Positions 1 to 9,148 of a DNA stretch of 64,000 nucleotides are shown in pieces. Position numbers and translations under genes: made by a program. The DNA is from Rhodobacterales bacterium 52_120_T64 (GTDB lineage Bacteria; Pseudomonadota; Alphaproteobacteria; Rhodobacterales; Rhodobacteraceae), in NCBI GenBank assembly GCA_002162875.1, contig MABA01000008.1, forward strand, positions 248,001 through 312,000, in the 5' to 3' direction. Numbering within the stretch: position 1 is the first letter of the stretch; the number at the start of each line of letters is the position of its first letter. The notes beneath the pieces were generated by a model. It made no database searches, was not told where the DNA came from, and worked only from the letters and a program-made list of their open reading frames with translations.

Positions 1-318
1 GGTTTCGCTGAAGGGGAAATAGAGGTATTCGGCGTTGAAGCCGTAATAAATCCATTTTCCAGTGCAGGCAGCAATGATTTTGTTCAGCGCATCGATGGAA
101 TCTTCTAGTCGGTTTAGCTGTGCGGGGAAAAAGTGGGCACCCTCAACCGAAATTTCGGCTACGTCACCGATCACCAGTATAGTGCCAAACCCTATGTCTC
201 TGTGACGTTTGATTGTTCCGGCCAGCTCCACGTCGTCCTCTGCCAATATCACGGCGATAGGGCCAGGCAGGCTAGCACCATTCAGGCGCAGGAAATGGTC
301 GAGGTTTTGGTGGTTCAT
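1..318 (-). CDS. Partial conserved protein, possible glycosyltransferase family 2-like (3' end outside window)
   Basis: An open frame starts with ATG at 318 and runs off the left edge after 106 codons without a stop. The visible N-terminus contains a segment beginning LPGPIAVILAEDD, then short alternating hydrophobic strands (TILVIGDVAEISV), and it ends at YLYFPFSET. This resembles the N-terminal Rossmann-like part of uncharacterised Rhodobacterales proteins sometimes labelled glycosyltransferase family 2, but no catalytic motif is visible in the fragment. It is divergent from miaB, with about 120 bases between the starts. The reading frame is well supported by codon use and lack of stops; the family assignment is a weak guess from memory. 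Confidence 0.5.
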   Translation of the reverse strand, partial: MNHQNLDHFLRLNGASLPGPIAVILAEDDVELAGTIKRHRDIGFGTILVIGDVAEISVEGAHFFPAQLNRLEDSIDALNKIIAACTGKWIYYGFNAEYLYFPFSET

Positions 319-442
319 AACAGGCTTTCACAGGGTTCTGCGCTGGTTTAGCAAATAACCCCCCCGCGCTGGAAGGGAAAATCGTTCCATTGCGCTGGAA
401 ATCGTGAAGTTGTAGACGGGGGCGAAATATGAAACGGGTGTG

Positions 443-1753
443 ATGATGTCCAATACCAAAAAACTGTATATTAAGACGTACGGCTGCCAGATGAATGTCT
501 ATGACAGCGAGCGAATGGTCGATGCGATGGGTGCGGATGGGTATACCACCGTTGATTCGCCAGAGCAGGCGGATATGATCTTGCTGAACACTTGTCATAT
601 TCGCGAAAAAGCGGCTGAGAAGATTTATTCCGAGCTGGGGCGGTATCGCCCGTTGAAGGACGCCAATCCTGACCTGAAGATCGGGGTCGCCGGATGTGTG
701 GCACAAGCCGAGGGTGAAGAGATTATGATCCGCCAGCCGATGGTTGATCTGGTCGTCGGACCGCAAGCCTATCACCGGTTGCCTGCGATGGCTGCAAAAG
801 CCGGGGGCGGGGTTCAGGTTCTGGATACGGAGTTTCCAGAAGAAGACAAGTTCGAGTTTTTGCCGCGTGGCACAAAGGCGAAGCGGGCTCCGGCGGCGTT
901 TCTGACGGTTCAGGAAGGCTGCGACAAGTTCTGTGCTTTTTGTGTCGTGCCCTATACGCGCGGCGCGGAGGTTTCGCGGCCTGCCGAACGCTTGTTGGAC
1001 GAGGCGCGGGATTTGGTGGAACGCGGTGTCGTTGAAATCAGTCTGCTGGGTCAGAACGTGAATGCGTATCTGGCAAATGATTGGTCATTGGCGCGGCTTA
1101 TTCGCGAGCTGGCCAAGATCGACGGGTTGGAACGGATAAGATATATGACTTCGCATCCCAACGATATGGGTGATGATTTGATCGCTGTACACGGTGAGGT
1201 CGAAAAGCTGATGCCGTATCTGCATCTGCCTGTGCAATCGGGGTCTGACAAAGTTCTGAAGGCAATGAACCGCAAACACACAGCTGCGGAATATCTGAAG
1301 GTGTTGGAGCGTATGCGGGAAGTGCGGCCAGACATTATGCTGTCGGGCGACTTTATCGTTGGATTCCCTGGCGAGGACGAAGACGATTTTCAGGCAACGA
1401 TGGAGTTGTGCGAAAAGGTTCGTTATGGGCAAGCGTATAGTTTCAAGTATTCACCTCGACCCGGGACGCCGGCCGCTGACCGTGCGCATGTGGACGAAAG
1501 CGTGAAGACTGAGCGTTTGCATCGGTTGCAGGCGTTGTTGACCAGCCATCAAGTCGAGTTTCAGGACAGCATGATCGGGCGCACCTTGCCGGTTCTGGTC
1601 GAAAAGCTGGGGCGCGAGACCGGTCAGGTGATTGGCAAATCGCCCTATTTGCACGCAACGCATTTTCTGGGTGAAGCATCGGATATCGGCAAAATTGTGA
1701 ATGTTAAGGTCGTGGCGACGGAACGGAACTCGCTTTCCGCAGAGAAAGTATAA
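443..1753 (+). CDS. miaB: tRNA-2-methylthio-N6-dimethylallyladenosine synthase MiaB
   Basis: Radical SAM methylthiotransferase that adds a methylthio group to i6A37 of tRNAs reading UNN codons. The N-terminal UPF0004 domain carries the three cysteines of the auxiliary cluster ([22 protein letters not shown]). The radical SAM motif CxxxCxxC lies in [10 protein letters not shown] near residue 160, and a TRAM-like segment closes the protein (about 436 aa, normal for the family). Three in-frame starts are clustered (GTG 440, ATG 443, ATG 446); no strong ribosome site distinguishes them, so the exact start is uncertain by two codons. It heads the run leading to phoH-ybeY-corC-lnt, a typical alphaproteobacterial neighbourhood, but two small exported proteins are inserted after it. 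Confidence 0.97.
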   Translation: MMSNTKKLYIKTYGCQMNVYDSERMVDAMGADGYTTVDSPEQADMILLNTCHIREKAAEKIYSELGRYRPLKDANPDLKIGVAGCVAQAEGEEIMIRQPMVDLVVGPQAYHRLPAMAAKAGGGVQVLDTEFPEEDKFEFLPRGTKAKRAPAAFLTVQEGCDKFCAFCVVPYTRGAEVSRPAERLLDEARDLVERGVVEISLLGQNVNAYLANDWSLARLIRELAKIDGLERIRYMTSHPNDMGDDLIAVHGEVEKLMPYLHLPVQSGSDKVLKAMNRKHTAAEYLKVLERMREVRPDIMLSGDFIVGFPGEDEDDFQATMELCEKVRYGQAYSFKYSPRPGTPAADRAHVDESVKTERLHRLQALLTSHQVEFQDSMIGRTLPVLVEKLGRETGQVIGKSPYLHATHFLGEASDIGKIVNVKVVATERNSLSAEKV

Positions 1754-1879
1754 ACGTCTTGTGTGGCCGTGATGTCACACAAGATTCACCGTGCGACTAA
1801 TTGATTCACAAATGTATTTTTGTATGCTAGGCTGACGGCAACACCGGCGTAAATGATCGGTAACCTGAGGCAGAACATT

Positions 1880-2419
1880 ATGAAATCTTGCATGAGCGCC
1901 CTGCTATTGGGCTTATCTTCGTGTATGGCGCCACTTGCCGTACAAGCAGAAGTTACAGGTGAACTTCAAGCCGCAATCTGGATTGATCCCGATGGATGTG
2001 AACATTGGGCCATTGATTTAGGCGTGGAGGGCATGATGTCCCCGCATCTTGATCGTGACGGCAACCCGGTTTGCAGTCGCAACACAGCCATCTGTATGGA
2101 ATTTCCGGGCGACATGTTGTTTGACGTCAACAAAGCCGTGCTAACGCAGGACGCCACATCGGCTATATCAAAATATTTCACGGAAGAAATTCTTGGCGGT
2201 CAAACGGCGTTCCTTGTCGTTGGGCACACAGACGGCGACGGCTCGCTCTATGATAATTTCGATTTAGCTTGGGCCCGCGCACAGGCCGTGGCTGTCGTTG
2301 CCCGCCAAACCGGAGCAATCGTTCGCACCGACGCGTTTGGCGAATTGCAACCCATTGCGTCTAACGACACGGCAGACGGCAAGCGCCGGAATCGTCGCGT
2401 CGAAATAATTTGCGAGTAG
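1880..2419 (+). CDS. Exported OmpA-family C-terminal domain protein with N-terminal Cys/Trp motif
   Basis: About 179 aa. The N-terminus is a signal peptide (MKSCMSALLLGLSSC); LSSC could be a lipobox, or cleavage could follow AVQA. I prefer the ATG at 1880, preceded by a TGAGG ribosome site, over the in-frame ATG at 1853. Mature residues start with a motif IWIDPDGCEHW...GVEGMMSPHL...GNPVC, followed by an OmpA-like peptidoglycan-binding domain: MLFDVNKAVL, the VVGHTDGDGS loop and a final NRRVEIIC strand. OmpA-like domains bind diaminopimelate in the periplasm, so it is probably an envelope-anchoring protein. The N-terminal motif recurs in the next gene, which starts 8 bases downstream, so the two are probably cotranscribed. 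Confidence 0.8.
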   Translation: MKSCMSALLLGLSSCMAPLAVQAEVTGELQAAIWIDPDGCEHWAIDLGVEGMMSPHLDRDGNPVCSRNTAICMEFPGDMLFDVNKAVLTQDATSAISKYFTEEILGGQTAFLVVGHTDGDGSLYDNFDLAWARAQAVAVVARQTGAIVRTDAFGELQPIASNDTADGKRRNRRVEIICE

Positions 2420-2427
2420 GGGGCGTT

Positions 2428-2715
2428 ATGTCAGGTAAAATTACTTTTTGGGCGTTGGTGGCGGTTAGCGCCGTAACATTGGCTGCATGTGCTGCTCGTA
2501 CAACTGATCGAGATTACGGGATGGACAGTGGATTGCTGGATGGCCGCAGCGCCGGTATTTGGGTCGATGGCAATGGATGTGATCACTGGATCATTGATGA
2601 TGGCATCGAGGGATATATGTCACCGCGTCTGACGGATGAGGGTAAACCGGTTTGCCGTGTTGGGTCCGTTCCGTATTCCACTATTGATTTCGAACGTTCG
2701 CTTCTGGGTCTATAA
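2428..2715 (+). CDS. Small lipoprotein sharing the Cys/Trp motif of its upstream neighbour
   Basis: A 95-aa lipoprotein starting at ATG 2428 (GGGGGCGTT precedes it). The signal peptide ends in the lipobox LAAC at about residue 21. After a short polar linker it contains IWVDGNGCDHWIIDDG followed by IEGYMSPRL and GKPVC, almost the same as the motif in the preceding OmpA-like protein, and then a short tail (residues to FERSLLGL). It lacks the OmpA domain. The two conserved cysteines about 23 residues apart could form a disulfide in the periplasm. Function unknown; it looks like a stand-alone copy of the motif module and probably acts with, or evolved from, its neighbour. Confidence 0.75.
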   Translation: MSGKITFWALVAVSAVTLAACAARTTDRDYGMDSGLLDGRSAGIWVDGNGCDHWIIDDGIEGYMSPRLTDEGKPVCRVGSVPYSTIDFERSLLGL

Positions 2716-2795
2716 GCCTAGCATTTCCGCTTGCCACGTTGTCGCGCTTGTTGCACCATAGTTACCAGAATCTCTCTTGTATTGGATGGTGAACT

Positions 2796-3812
2796 TTGGC
2801 GACAACTGCGCTAACTGATGTAGTAACCGAGGCCGGTTCGGCAGAAACGACCCTCGAATTTCCTGACAATCGCTTTTTGCTGGAATTATGCGGCGAACTG
2901 GATTCAAACCTCAAAAAAATCGAAACGGCAACGGGGGTGGAGATCACCCACCGTGGCAACCGTTTGTCTTTGTTTGGGGATGAGGAACAGCGCAAGCATT
3001 CGGCAACTATTCTACGCGCGATATATTCGCGACTTGAGCAGCGCCGCCCGCTGGAACCAGGTGATGTCGATGCGGCGATCAGGATGCCAAGTCAGGTATT
3101 TGATGCACCGCGCGCAACTGACCAGATCGAGATGTTCAAAGGTGACCAAGTCGAAATTCGCACCCGTAAACGGATTGTTGAGCCGCGCACACCAACACAG
3201 AAGGCCTATGTGAAATCGCTGTTTGACTACGAGCTGGTTTTTGGCCTTGGTCCTGCGGGAACAGGCAAAACCTATCTAGCAGTGGCAGCGGCGGTCTCGC
3301 ATTACATAGAGGGCCATGTTGACCGGATTATCCTTAGCCGACCGGCCGTAGAGGCAGGGGAGCGTTTGGGTTTTTTACCCGGTGATATGAAGGAAAAAGT
3401 CGATCCTTACATGCAGCCACTTTACGATGCATTGAACGCGTTTTTGCCTGCCAAGCAAGTGCTGCGGATGATCGAGGATAAACAAATCGAGATTGCGCCG
3501 TTGGCATTTATGCGTGGGCGCACTTTGTCGAATGCTTTTGTTATTCTGGACGAGGCACAGAATGCTACGTCGATGCAAATGAAGATGTTCCTGACCCGTT
3601 TGGGAGAGGGCAGCCGTATGGTTATCACGGGCGACATGAGCCAGATCGATTTGCCACGCGGCGTGACATCCGGACTGGTCGAGGCTGAAGGGATTTTGCG
3701 TGACGTTAAGGGGATCGGATTCACACGTTTCACGTCGGTTGATGTTGTCCGCCACCCGATGGTTGCAAAGGTTATCGATGCTTATGATGGTGCGGCCAAG
3801 CGGAATGGCTGA
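2796..3812 (+). CDS. phoH: PhoH-like ATPase (YbeZ family)
   Basis: PhoH-family P-loop ATPase, 338 aa. Walker A is GLGPAGTGKT at about residues 150-159 and Walker B is the ILDEAQN segment, followed by GDMSQIDLP. The N-terminal segment (ETTLEFPDNRFLLELCGELD) is the usual start of the YbeZ group. The only sensible start in frame is TTG at 2796, with GGTGA a few bases upstream. YbeZ proteins associate with the endoribonuclease YbeY and ribosome maturation, and here the ybeY start lies inside the end of this gene (8-base overlap), implying translational coupling. Function as an RNA-linked ATPase is family knowledge, not shown by the sequence alone. Confidence 0.95.
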   Translation: MATTALTDVVTEAGSAETTLEFPDNRFLLELCGELDSNLKKIETATGVEITHRGNRLSLFGDEEQRKHSATILRAIYSRLEQRRPLEPGDVDAAIRMPSQVFDAPRATDQIEMFKGDQVEIRTRKRIVEPRTPTQKAYVKSLFDYELVFGLGPAGTGKTYLAVAAAVSHYIEGHVDRIILSRPAVEAGERLGFLPGDMKEKVDPYMQPLYDALNAFLPAKQVLRMIEDKQIEIAPLAFMRGRTLSNAFVILDEAQNATSMQMKMFLTRLGEGSRMVITGDMSQIDLPRGVTSGLVEAEGILRDVKGIGFTRFTSVDVVRHPMVAKVIDAYDGAAKRNG

Positions 3813-4290
3813 CCTCGTTGATTTGGTGATCGAAGATGTGCGGTGGGAAGCGTTGGAGATGAACGCGCTGGCTCAACAGGCGGCCAACGCTGCCCTGAAG
3901 ATTGCCGGTGTGTCACCTGAATACGAAATCTGCATAATGGGGTGCGATGACGCCCGTATTACCGAGTTGAACGCTGAATTTCGCGAAAAACCAACCGCGA
4001 CAAATGTGCTTTCTTGGCCAGCGTATGATTTAGCACCAGAAATCGAAGGGGGTCAGCCAACGCCCCCGCCGCAAGTAGAAGAATTGGGCGATATTGCCAT
4101 CGCTTACGAGACTTGCGAGCGTGAAGCGACTGAAAAAGGCATCACCATGCAGGCGCATGTTTTACATCTTATTGTGCATGGATGCCTCCATTTGTTGGGT
4201 TATGACCACGAAACTGACAAAGATGCCACACTTATGGAAAAATTAGAGGTCAAAGCCCTTGCCAGCATGGGGGTGGACGACCCATATTAA
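3805..4290 (+). CDS. ybeY: Endoribonuclease YbeY (rRNA maturation factor)
   Basis: Zinc-dependent endoribonuclease acting in 16S rRNA 3' maturation and ribosome quality control. The 161-aa protein has the family signature HLIVHGCLHLLGYDH, in which the three histidines bind zinc, and an upstream NVLSWPAYD strand. An open frame extends further upstream, but ATG at 3805 overlapping the phoH stop fits the usual family N-terminus. Gene order phoH-ybeY-corC-lnt is the common proteobacterial arrangement. Confidence 0.96.
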   Translation: MADLVDLVIEDVRWEALEMNALAQQAANAALKIAGVSPEYEICIMGCDDARITELNAEFREKPTATNVLSWPAYDLAPEIEGGQPTPPPQVEELGDIAIAYETCEREATEKGITMQAHVLHLIVHGCLHLLGYDHETDKDATLMEKLEVKALASMGVDDPY

Positions 4291-4305
4291 CCCCACGGGC
4301 ACAGC

Positions 4306-5232
4306 ATGTTGCCTTTTGACGGATTTCAAGGAGCCATGGGCGACACTAAAGACGGGTCTTCTATCGCAGCGCAACGCGCGCAGACAGATTTAGACACCTC
4401 CACCCCGCATATCGGGTTTTGGGGACGACTGTTCGGGCAACAGCCCGCCAACACACAGATAAATGATGATGCGCTAGCGGTTTCTGCCGTTGGAACGAAG
4501 GACATGTTGCTGAACATTCGCAACATGCATGAGATGCGTGTCGATGACGTGGCGATTCCGACAGCGGATATTACCTCGGTTCCGGATGACGCGACGCTGG
4601 ACGAGGTTGTCGCCGCATTCAGGCAATCCGCCAACAGCCGTTTACCGGTTTTTTCCGAGACACTGGATAACCCGCTGGGTTTGGTACATCTAAAAGACAT
4701 TGCATTGAATTACGGGTTTGGCGGGAACGGCAAGTTCGATCTGAAGGCCATTATTCGCCCGCTAATTTATGTACCCCCATCTATGCCGTTGGGTGCGTTG
4801 CTGCAAAAGATGCAGAGCGAACGGGTGCATATGGCTTTGGTGATTGACGAATACGGCGGGGTCGAGGGGCTGGTGACGCTCGAAGATCTGATTGAGGAGA
4901 TCGTTGGCGAGATCGAAGACGAACACGACATCGAAGAGGCCCAACTTTGGAGCGAGGAAGCGCCCGAGGTTTTCATCGCACAAGCACGGGCACCGCTGGA
5001 TGAATTCGAAGAAGCGGCCGGCGTAGACCTGTTGCCGGATGATTTGGACGAGGAAGTCGATACATTAGGCGGTTTGGTCTTTATGTTGATCGGGCGCGTT
5101 CCGTCGCGTGGGGAATGTATCCGCGATGGGCATGGTCATGAATTCGAGGTGATCGACGCCGATGCGCGCCGGATTAAATCCTTGCGAGTCCGTCTGAATG
5201 CGAAGCGGCCAATCGGCCAAGCGGCGGAATAA
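4306..5232 (+). CDS. corC: CorC/HlyC-type CBS-domain protein (YbeX)
   Basis: Soluble protein of 308 aa with two CBS domains (about residues 80-200, including RVDDVAIPTADI and VHMALVIDEYGG) followed by a CorC_HlyC C-terminal domain (LGGLVFMLIGRVPSRGE). The acidic stretch EEIVGEIEDEHD linking them is characteristic. YbeX/CorC proteins have been connected with Mg/Co efflux and, more recently, ribosome metabolism. Start is ATG 4306; a second ATG at 4336 has AAGGAG only two bases before it, which is too close for good initiation. It follows ybeY by 15 bases and precedes lnt by a few bases, so it sits mid-operon. Confidence 0.92.
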   Translation: MLPFDGFQGAMGDTKDGSSIAAQRAQTDLDTSTPHIGFWGRLFGQQPANTQINDDALAVSAVGTKDMLLNIRNMHEMRVDDVAIPTADITSVPDDATLDEVVAAFRQSANSRLPVFSETLDNPLGLVHLKDIALNYGFGGNGKFDLKAIIRPLIYVPPSMPLGALLQKMQSERVHMALVIDEYGGVEGLVTLEDLIEEIVGEIEDEHDIEEAQLWSEEAPEVFIAQARAPLDEFEEAAGVDLLPDDLDEEVDTLGGLVFMLIGRVPSRGECIRDGHGHEFEVIDADARRIKSLRVRLNAKRPIGQAAE

Positions 5233-5243
5233 TTCGCGTGGGC

Positions 5244-6710
5244 ATGGCTGCGAGGGTGGGTGCGCTGAAGGGCTGGCGGCAATTGTTGCTAGGACTCGTC
5301 GCTGGCGCGGCACTGGGTTTAGTGCAGGCGCCATGGTCTTTCCCTTTGGCTTTCTTTGTAGCGCTTCCTGTCATTTTCTGGCTTCATACGGGTGCCGCTG
5401 CACAAAGGCGCGCCGCTGCAGTCGGGTGGTTCGCAGGCTTCGGATACTTCGGCCTAACTTTGGTGTGGATCGTCGAGCCATTCTTGGTAGACATCGCGCG
5501 ACACGGATGGATGGCACCCTTCGCGATATTCTTTATGGCAGCGGGTTTGGCAGCGTTTTGGGCGGCAGCATTTTGGCTTGCTCCGCGAGGTAAGGTTTTT
5601 GCGCTTGTGGTATTGTGGAGCACTGTTGAATTGGCGCGGGCGTATGTATTCACGGGTTTTCCGTGGGTGCTATTGGGGCAAGGCTGGTTGGAAACTCCGC
5701 TAATTCAGGTCGTGTATTATATCGGTGTGCATGGGCTAGGTTTGTTGACGTTGACGGGCATCGCGTTGCTTTCGAAACTGCGTGTAAGGCAAATGTTAAT
5801 TGGATCGGCAATATTTGCAGCCTTGTGGGGGTTCGGAACTTACCGGCTGTCTCAACCGGTTATACCGCGCACGGACGGCTTTGTGGTGCGTATCATTCAG
5901 CCCAATGTCGACCAAAAGCTTAAGTGGTTGCCGGAGTTTCAAGCCGAGTTTTTCCAACGTCAACTTGATTTAAGTGCCCTCGATGGGCGTCATGATATCG
6001 TTATTTGGCCTGAAGCGTCGGTCCCGTTCCTAATTGAAGAGCGCCCTGATTTGTTGCGCGTTATGGCATCCTCCGTTGGGTCTGAAATTATTTTCGGAGC
6101 GCGGCGACATGACGATGTTGGAAACTGGTATAATACGTTGGTGCTATTGTACGACGGCGGGACGAGAACTGAAGTTTACGACAAACAACACCTTGTTCCG
6201 TTTGGTGAATACGTTCCATTTCAACGTATACTGCAGTTAACCAAAGTATCGGCTCTTACCGGAAGGGGATGGACCGCGGGTGATGTTTCCCCGATTTTGT
6301 CCGTCGGTGAGACGCCTTCATTCTTGCCGCTAATATGTTACGAGGCGATTTTCCCCTCCCTTGCGTCGGAAGTTTCCGTACCGGTCGACTGGATCGTGCA
6401 GATAACAAATGACGCGTGGTTTGGCGAGTTCAGCGGTCCTTATCAGCATCTGGCGCAGGCGCGAGTTCGGGCAATTGAACAGGGTAAACCGTTGGCGCGT
6501 TCAGCGAATACAGGTATTTCTGCGCTGATCGATCCATACGGGCGGATAATCGATTCAATTCCTCTGGGCCGGATGGGTGTCATTGATGTGGCGCTACCTG
6601 CCCAATTACCGCGTAGCTTTTATGGACGGACGCTAGATTGGCCGATCACGGGAATATTGCTGTTGTTAACGATATTGCAACTATTGCCCGTTAAAAGGCG
6701 CCGACCTTGA
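5244..6710 (+). CDS. lnt: Apolipoprotein N-acyltransferase Lnt
   Basis: Inner-membrane enzyme that adds the third acyl chain to lipoproteins. The N-terminal third is a run of hydrophobic helices, followed by a periplasmic nitrilase-type domain. The catalytic triad residues are visible: Glu in VIWPEASVPF, Lys in YDKQHLVPFGEYVPF and Cys in LPLICYEAIFP. A final hydrophobic helix (ITGILLLLTILQLLP) anchors the C-terminus. About 488 aa, normal length. GTG 5238 is an alternative start two codons upstream. In some alphaproteobacteria a small HTH gene lies between lnt and metK; none is present here. Confidence 0.96.
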   Translation: MAARVGALKGWRQLLLGLVAGAALGLVQAPWSFPLAFFVALPVIFWLHTGAAAQRRAAAVGWFAGFGYFGLTLVWIVEPFLVDIARHGWMAPFAIFFMAAGLAAFWAAAFWLAPRGKVFALVVLWSTVELARAYVFTGFPWVLLGQGWLETPLIQVVYYIGVHGLGLLTLTGIALLSKLRVRQMLIGSAIFAALWGFGTYRLSQPVIPRTDGFVVRIIQPNVDQKLKWLPEFQAEFFQRQLDLSALDGRHDIVIWPEASVPFLIEERPDLLRVMASSVGSEIIFGARRHDDVGNWYNTLVLLYDGGTRTEVYDKQHLVPFGEYVPFQRILQLTKVSALTGRGWTAGDVSPILSVGETPSFLPLICYEAIFPSLASEVSVPVDWIVQITNDAWFGEFSGPYQHLAQARVRAIEQGKPLARSANTGISALIDPYGRIIDSIPLGRMGVIDVALPAQLPRSFYGRTLDWPITGILLLLTILQLLPVKRRRP

Positions 6711-6800
6711 GAATATCCCGAATTCCTGCACCGTGTGCGTCTATTAAGCAGCATCAAGGCATTGACGCCACGAACTCGCTTCATTTAGAGAAACATACCA

Positions 6801-6822
6801 CCAGCTTTTTGCTATGGAGGCC
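6801..6822 (+). promoter_or_regulatory. Candidate hairpin covering the metK Shine-Dalgarno
   Basis: Upstream of the TTG start the RNA could pair CCACC-AGC with GCU-AU-GGAGG around a UUUUU loop: two GC pairs, an A-A mismatch, two GC pairs, a small bulge, and three more pairs. The right arm is the metK ribosome site. It may tune metK translation. I compared the leader by eye with the SAM-II, SAM-V and SAM/SAH riboswitch consensus as I remember them and found no match, so no riboswitch is claimed. Confidence 0.3.
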
Positions 6823-6825
6823 ACT

Positions 6826-7992
6826 TTGGCTCGACGAAATTATATGTTTACCTCGGAATCCGTTTCCGAAGGTCACCCCGACAAACTTTGCGACCGTATT
6901 TCGGACGCCGTTCTTGATGCTTTTCTGGCCGAAGATCCGGAAGCTCGTGTAGCATGTGAAACTTTTGCCACAACAGACCGTGTTGTCGTTGGAGGCGAGG
7001 TTCGCGGACCGCAGCACGTGATTGACAGTGTCGAAGACATTGCACGTAAATGTGTACGCGACATCGGCTATGAACAGGAAGGGTTCCACTGGAATACCTT
7101 CAAGATGGACAACTATCTGCACGGACAATCTTCGGATATTGCGCAGGGTGTTGATGCGAACAGCAGCAAAGACGAAGGTGCAGGCGACCAAGGTATCATG
7201 TTCGGTTACGCCGTCGATGAAACCAAAGAGCTGATGCCAGCCCCGATTCATTACGCCCACGCAATTTTGTCCCGTCTTGCGGACGTTCGCAAAAGCGGTG
7301 CAGAGCCAACATTGGGACCAGACGCCAAAACGCAACTTTCATTGCAATATGTGGATGGAAAACCGGTTTCTGTTTCCTCGATCGTGCTGTCTACGCAGCA
7401 TCTTGATGAAACTATGTCGTCCCAAGACGTGCGCGACGTCGTTGAGCCTTACATCCGCGATATTCTACCCGAAAGCTGGATCACACCCAAGACTGCTTGG
7501 CACGTGAATCCAACGGGGAAGTTTGTGATTGGCGGACCGGACGGTGATGCGGGCCTGACTGGGCGTAAGATTATCGTTGATACATATGGCGGTGCGGCAC
7601 CACATGGTGGCGGGGCGTTTTCGGGGAAAGACCCGACCAAAGTTGACCGTTCTGCAGCTTACGCGGCGCGGTATCTGGCAAAGAACGTGGTTGCAGCCGG
7701 TATGGCTAAACGCTGCGTTATTCAGTTGTCTTATGCGATTGGTGTAGCCGAACCATTGTCAATTTACGCTGATACCTACGGAACAGGGACGGTGCATGAA
7801 GCCGAAATAGAGCGTGCCATTGCCGAAGTTATGGATTTGACACCACGCGGTATTCGCGAACACCTCGGTCTTAATAAACCCATCTATCAGCGCACAGCGG
7901 CCTACGGTCACTTTGGTCGCGCACCCGAGGCTGACGGAGGTTTCAGCTGGGAAAAAACCGATCTGGTGGATGTGCTGAAGCGCATCGTTTAA
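6826..7992 (+). CDS. metK: S-adenosylmethionine synthetase MetK
   Basis: Makes SAM from methionine and ATP; 388 aa from the chosen start. Recognisable motifs are [13 protein letters not shown] at the N-terminus, [12 protein letters not shown] and [19 protein letters not shown] (metal and phosphate binding). An ATG at 6814 is in frame, but the protein family begins right before the FTSESV segment. GGAGG at 6816-6820 is ideally placed (5-base spacing) for the TTG at 6826, so I call TTG as the start; the ATG forms part of the ribosome site. A hairpin that could mask this site is listed separately. trmB follows after 6 bases. Confidence 0.95.
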   Translation: MARRNYMFTSESVSEGHPDKLCDRISDAVLDAFLAEDPEARVACETFATTDRVVVGGEVRGPQHVIDSVEDIARKCVRDIGYEQEGFHWNTFKMDNYLHGQSSDIAQGVDANSSKDEGAGDQGIMFGYAVDETKELMPAPIHYAHAILSRLADVRKSGAEPTLGPDAKTQLSLQYVDGKPVSVSSIVLSTQHLDETMSSQDVRDVVEPYIRDILPESWITPKTAWHVNPTGKFVIGGPDGDAGLTGRKIIVDTYGGAAPHGGGAFSGKDPTKVDRSAAYAARYLAKNVVAAGMAKRCVIQLSYAIGVAEPLSIYADTYGTGTVHEAEIERAIAEVMDLTPRGIREHLGLNKPIYQRTAAYGHFGRAPEADGGFSWEKTDLVDVLKRIV

Positions 7993-7998
7993 ATCAAA

Positions 7999-8724
7999 AT
8001 GTCTAGCGAACCAAACATAAAACCAGCGGATGCGCCGCGGCGGAACTTTTATGGCCGTCGTCGGGGTAAGGCCCTACGTAAGAACCAGATCAAACATCTG
8101 GATACGACCTTGGAGGCGGTATCGCCAGCAGGGGTTTCGCTTGATGAAAACCCTGATCGCAATCCAATTGACCTGACTGCGCTATATGGCAACGACAATC
8201 CCGTCTGGTTGGAGGTCGGCTTTGGCGGCGGCGAGCATCTGCTGCATATGGCGAAGACCTATCCAGATGTGAACCTACTTGGCGTGGAAGCGTTTCTGAA
8301 TGGGGTTGCCAAGATCGTGCCGCTGATTGACGAACATGATCTGACTAATGCGCGGGTGCATTGGGGTGATGCGCGGGATTTGCTTGAGGTGCTGCCTGAA
8401 GGCTCGCTCGATAAAGTATTTTTGCTGTACCCGGACCCGTGGCACAAAACGCGCCACCATGCGCGCCGGTTTGTAAATACAGAAAATCTGGATATGATTT
8501 CACGGGCGTTAAAACCCGGGGCGATATTCCGTGTGGCGACGGATATTGAAAATTACGTTCACCACACATTGGAACGTATCATGCCACGCAATGATTTCGA
8601 ATGGCTGGCCGAATCACCGCAAGACTGGCGCGAGCCTTGGTCCGACTGGACCCGTACGAGATATGAAGCGAAAGCGATCCGCGAAGGACGTATCCCGCAT
8701 TATTTGACGTTTCGCAGGATTTAG
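7999..8724 (+). CDS. trmB: tRNA (guanine-N7-)-methyltransferase TrmB
   Basis: SAM-dependent enzyme forming m7G46 in tRNA; 241 aa. The SAM-binding motif is VWLEVGFGGGEHLLHMA, followed by LGVEAFLNG, the family motif LLYPDPWHKTRHHARR, and the C-terminal segment TRYEAKAIREGRIPHYL. The basic N-terminus (NFYGRRRGKALRKNQ) is typical of alphaproteobacterial TrmB. It lies 6 bases after metK, which supplies its cofactor, and is very probably cotranscribed with it. Confidence 0.97.
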   Translation: MSSEPNIKPADAPRRNFYGRRRGKALRKNQIKHLDTTLEAVSPAGVSLDENPDRNPIDLTALYGNDNPVWLEVGFGGGEHLLHMAKTYPDVNLLGVEAFLNGVAKIVPLIDEHDLTNARVHWGDARDLLEVLPEGSLDKVFLLYPDPWHKTRHHARRFVNTENLDMISRALKPGAIFRVATDIENYVHHTLERIMPRNDFEWLAESPQDWREPWSDWTRTRYEAKAIREGRIPHYLTFRRI

Positions 8725-8810
8725 GCAAAACTGGCAGGGTTGATACAGGTCAAGGCGTGACCATCCCAATAGGCGTTCAATGCTCTATATTGAATGTGAA
8801 GGATAAACCT

Positions 8811-9128
8811 ATGAAAACAATAGCTGAACGCGAAACCCAATTGCGTGCCCGTCTGGCCGAGCTGGACACGCACCTGCACACAATCGAAGACGCCCTTGAG
8901 GAGACGCCGAACAAGGACGTTGAAGAACGCGCAGTTGAGCGGGAAAGTGATGAAGTTCTCGAAAGCTTAGGAAACGCCGAATTGCTGGAGTTTCGTATGA
9001 TCGAAGCTGCGTTGGTGCGTATTACCGAAGGCGAATATGGTTATTGCGCTGATTGTGGTGATAAAATCACGGAGGAGCGTCTCGATATTTTGCCGGCGAC
9101 CCCGAAATGCCGAAAATGTGCGGCCTAA
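8811..9128 (+). CDS. TraR/DksA-type C4 zinc-finger protein
   Basis: Protein of 105 aa: an acidic helical N-terminal half suited to a coiled coil (ETQLRARLAELDTHLHTIED), then the zinc finger YCADCGDKI...CRKC at the C-terminus. Members of the DksA family insert a coiled coil into the RNA polymerase secondary channel. This one is shorter than canonical DksA, so direct ppGpp-linked activity is unproven. Start at ATG 8811 with AAGGAT upstream; an open frame extends to GTG 8757 but without a ribosome site. Followed 20 bases later by a small helical protein. Confidence 0.85.
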   Translation: MKTIAERETQLRARLAELDTHLHTIEDALEETPNKDVEERAVERESDEVLESLGNAELLEFRMIEAALVRITEGEYGYCADCGDKITEERLDILPATPKCRKCAA

Positions 9129-9148
9129 ATAAATGGGAAGGATATGTA

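Noticed and set aside
6711-6825. SAM riboswitch upstream of metK
   Set aside because: Expected in some Rhodobacterales, but the leader does not show the SAM-II, SAM-V or SAM/SAH conserved bases as I recall them; only a local hairpin is present.
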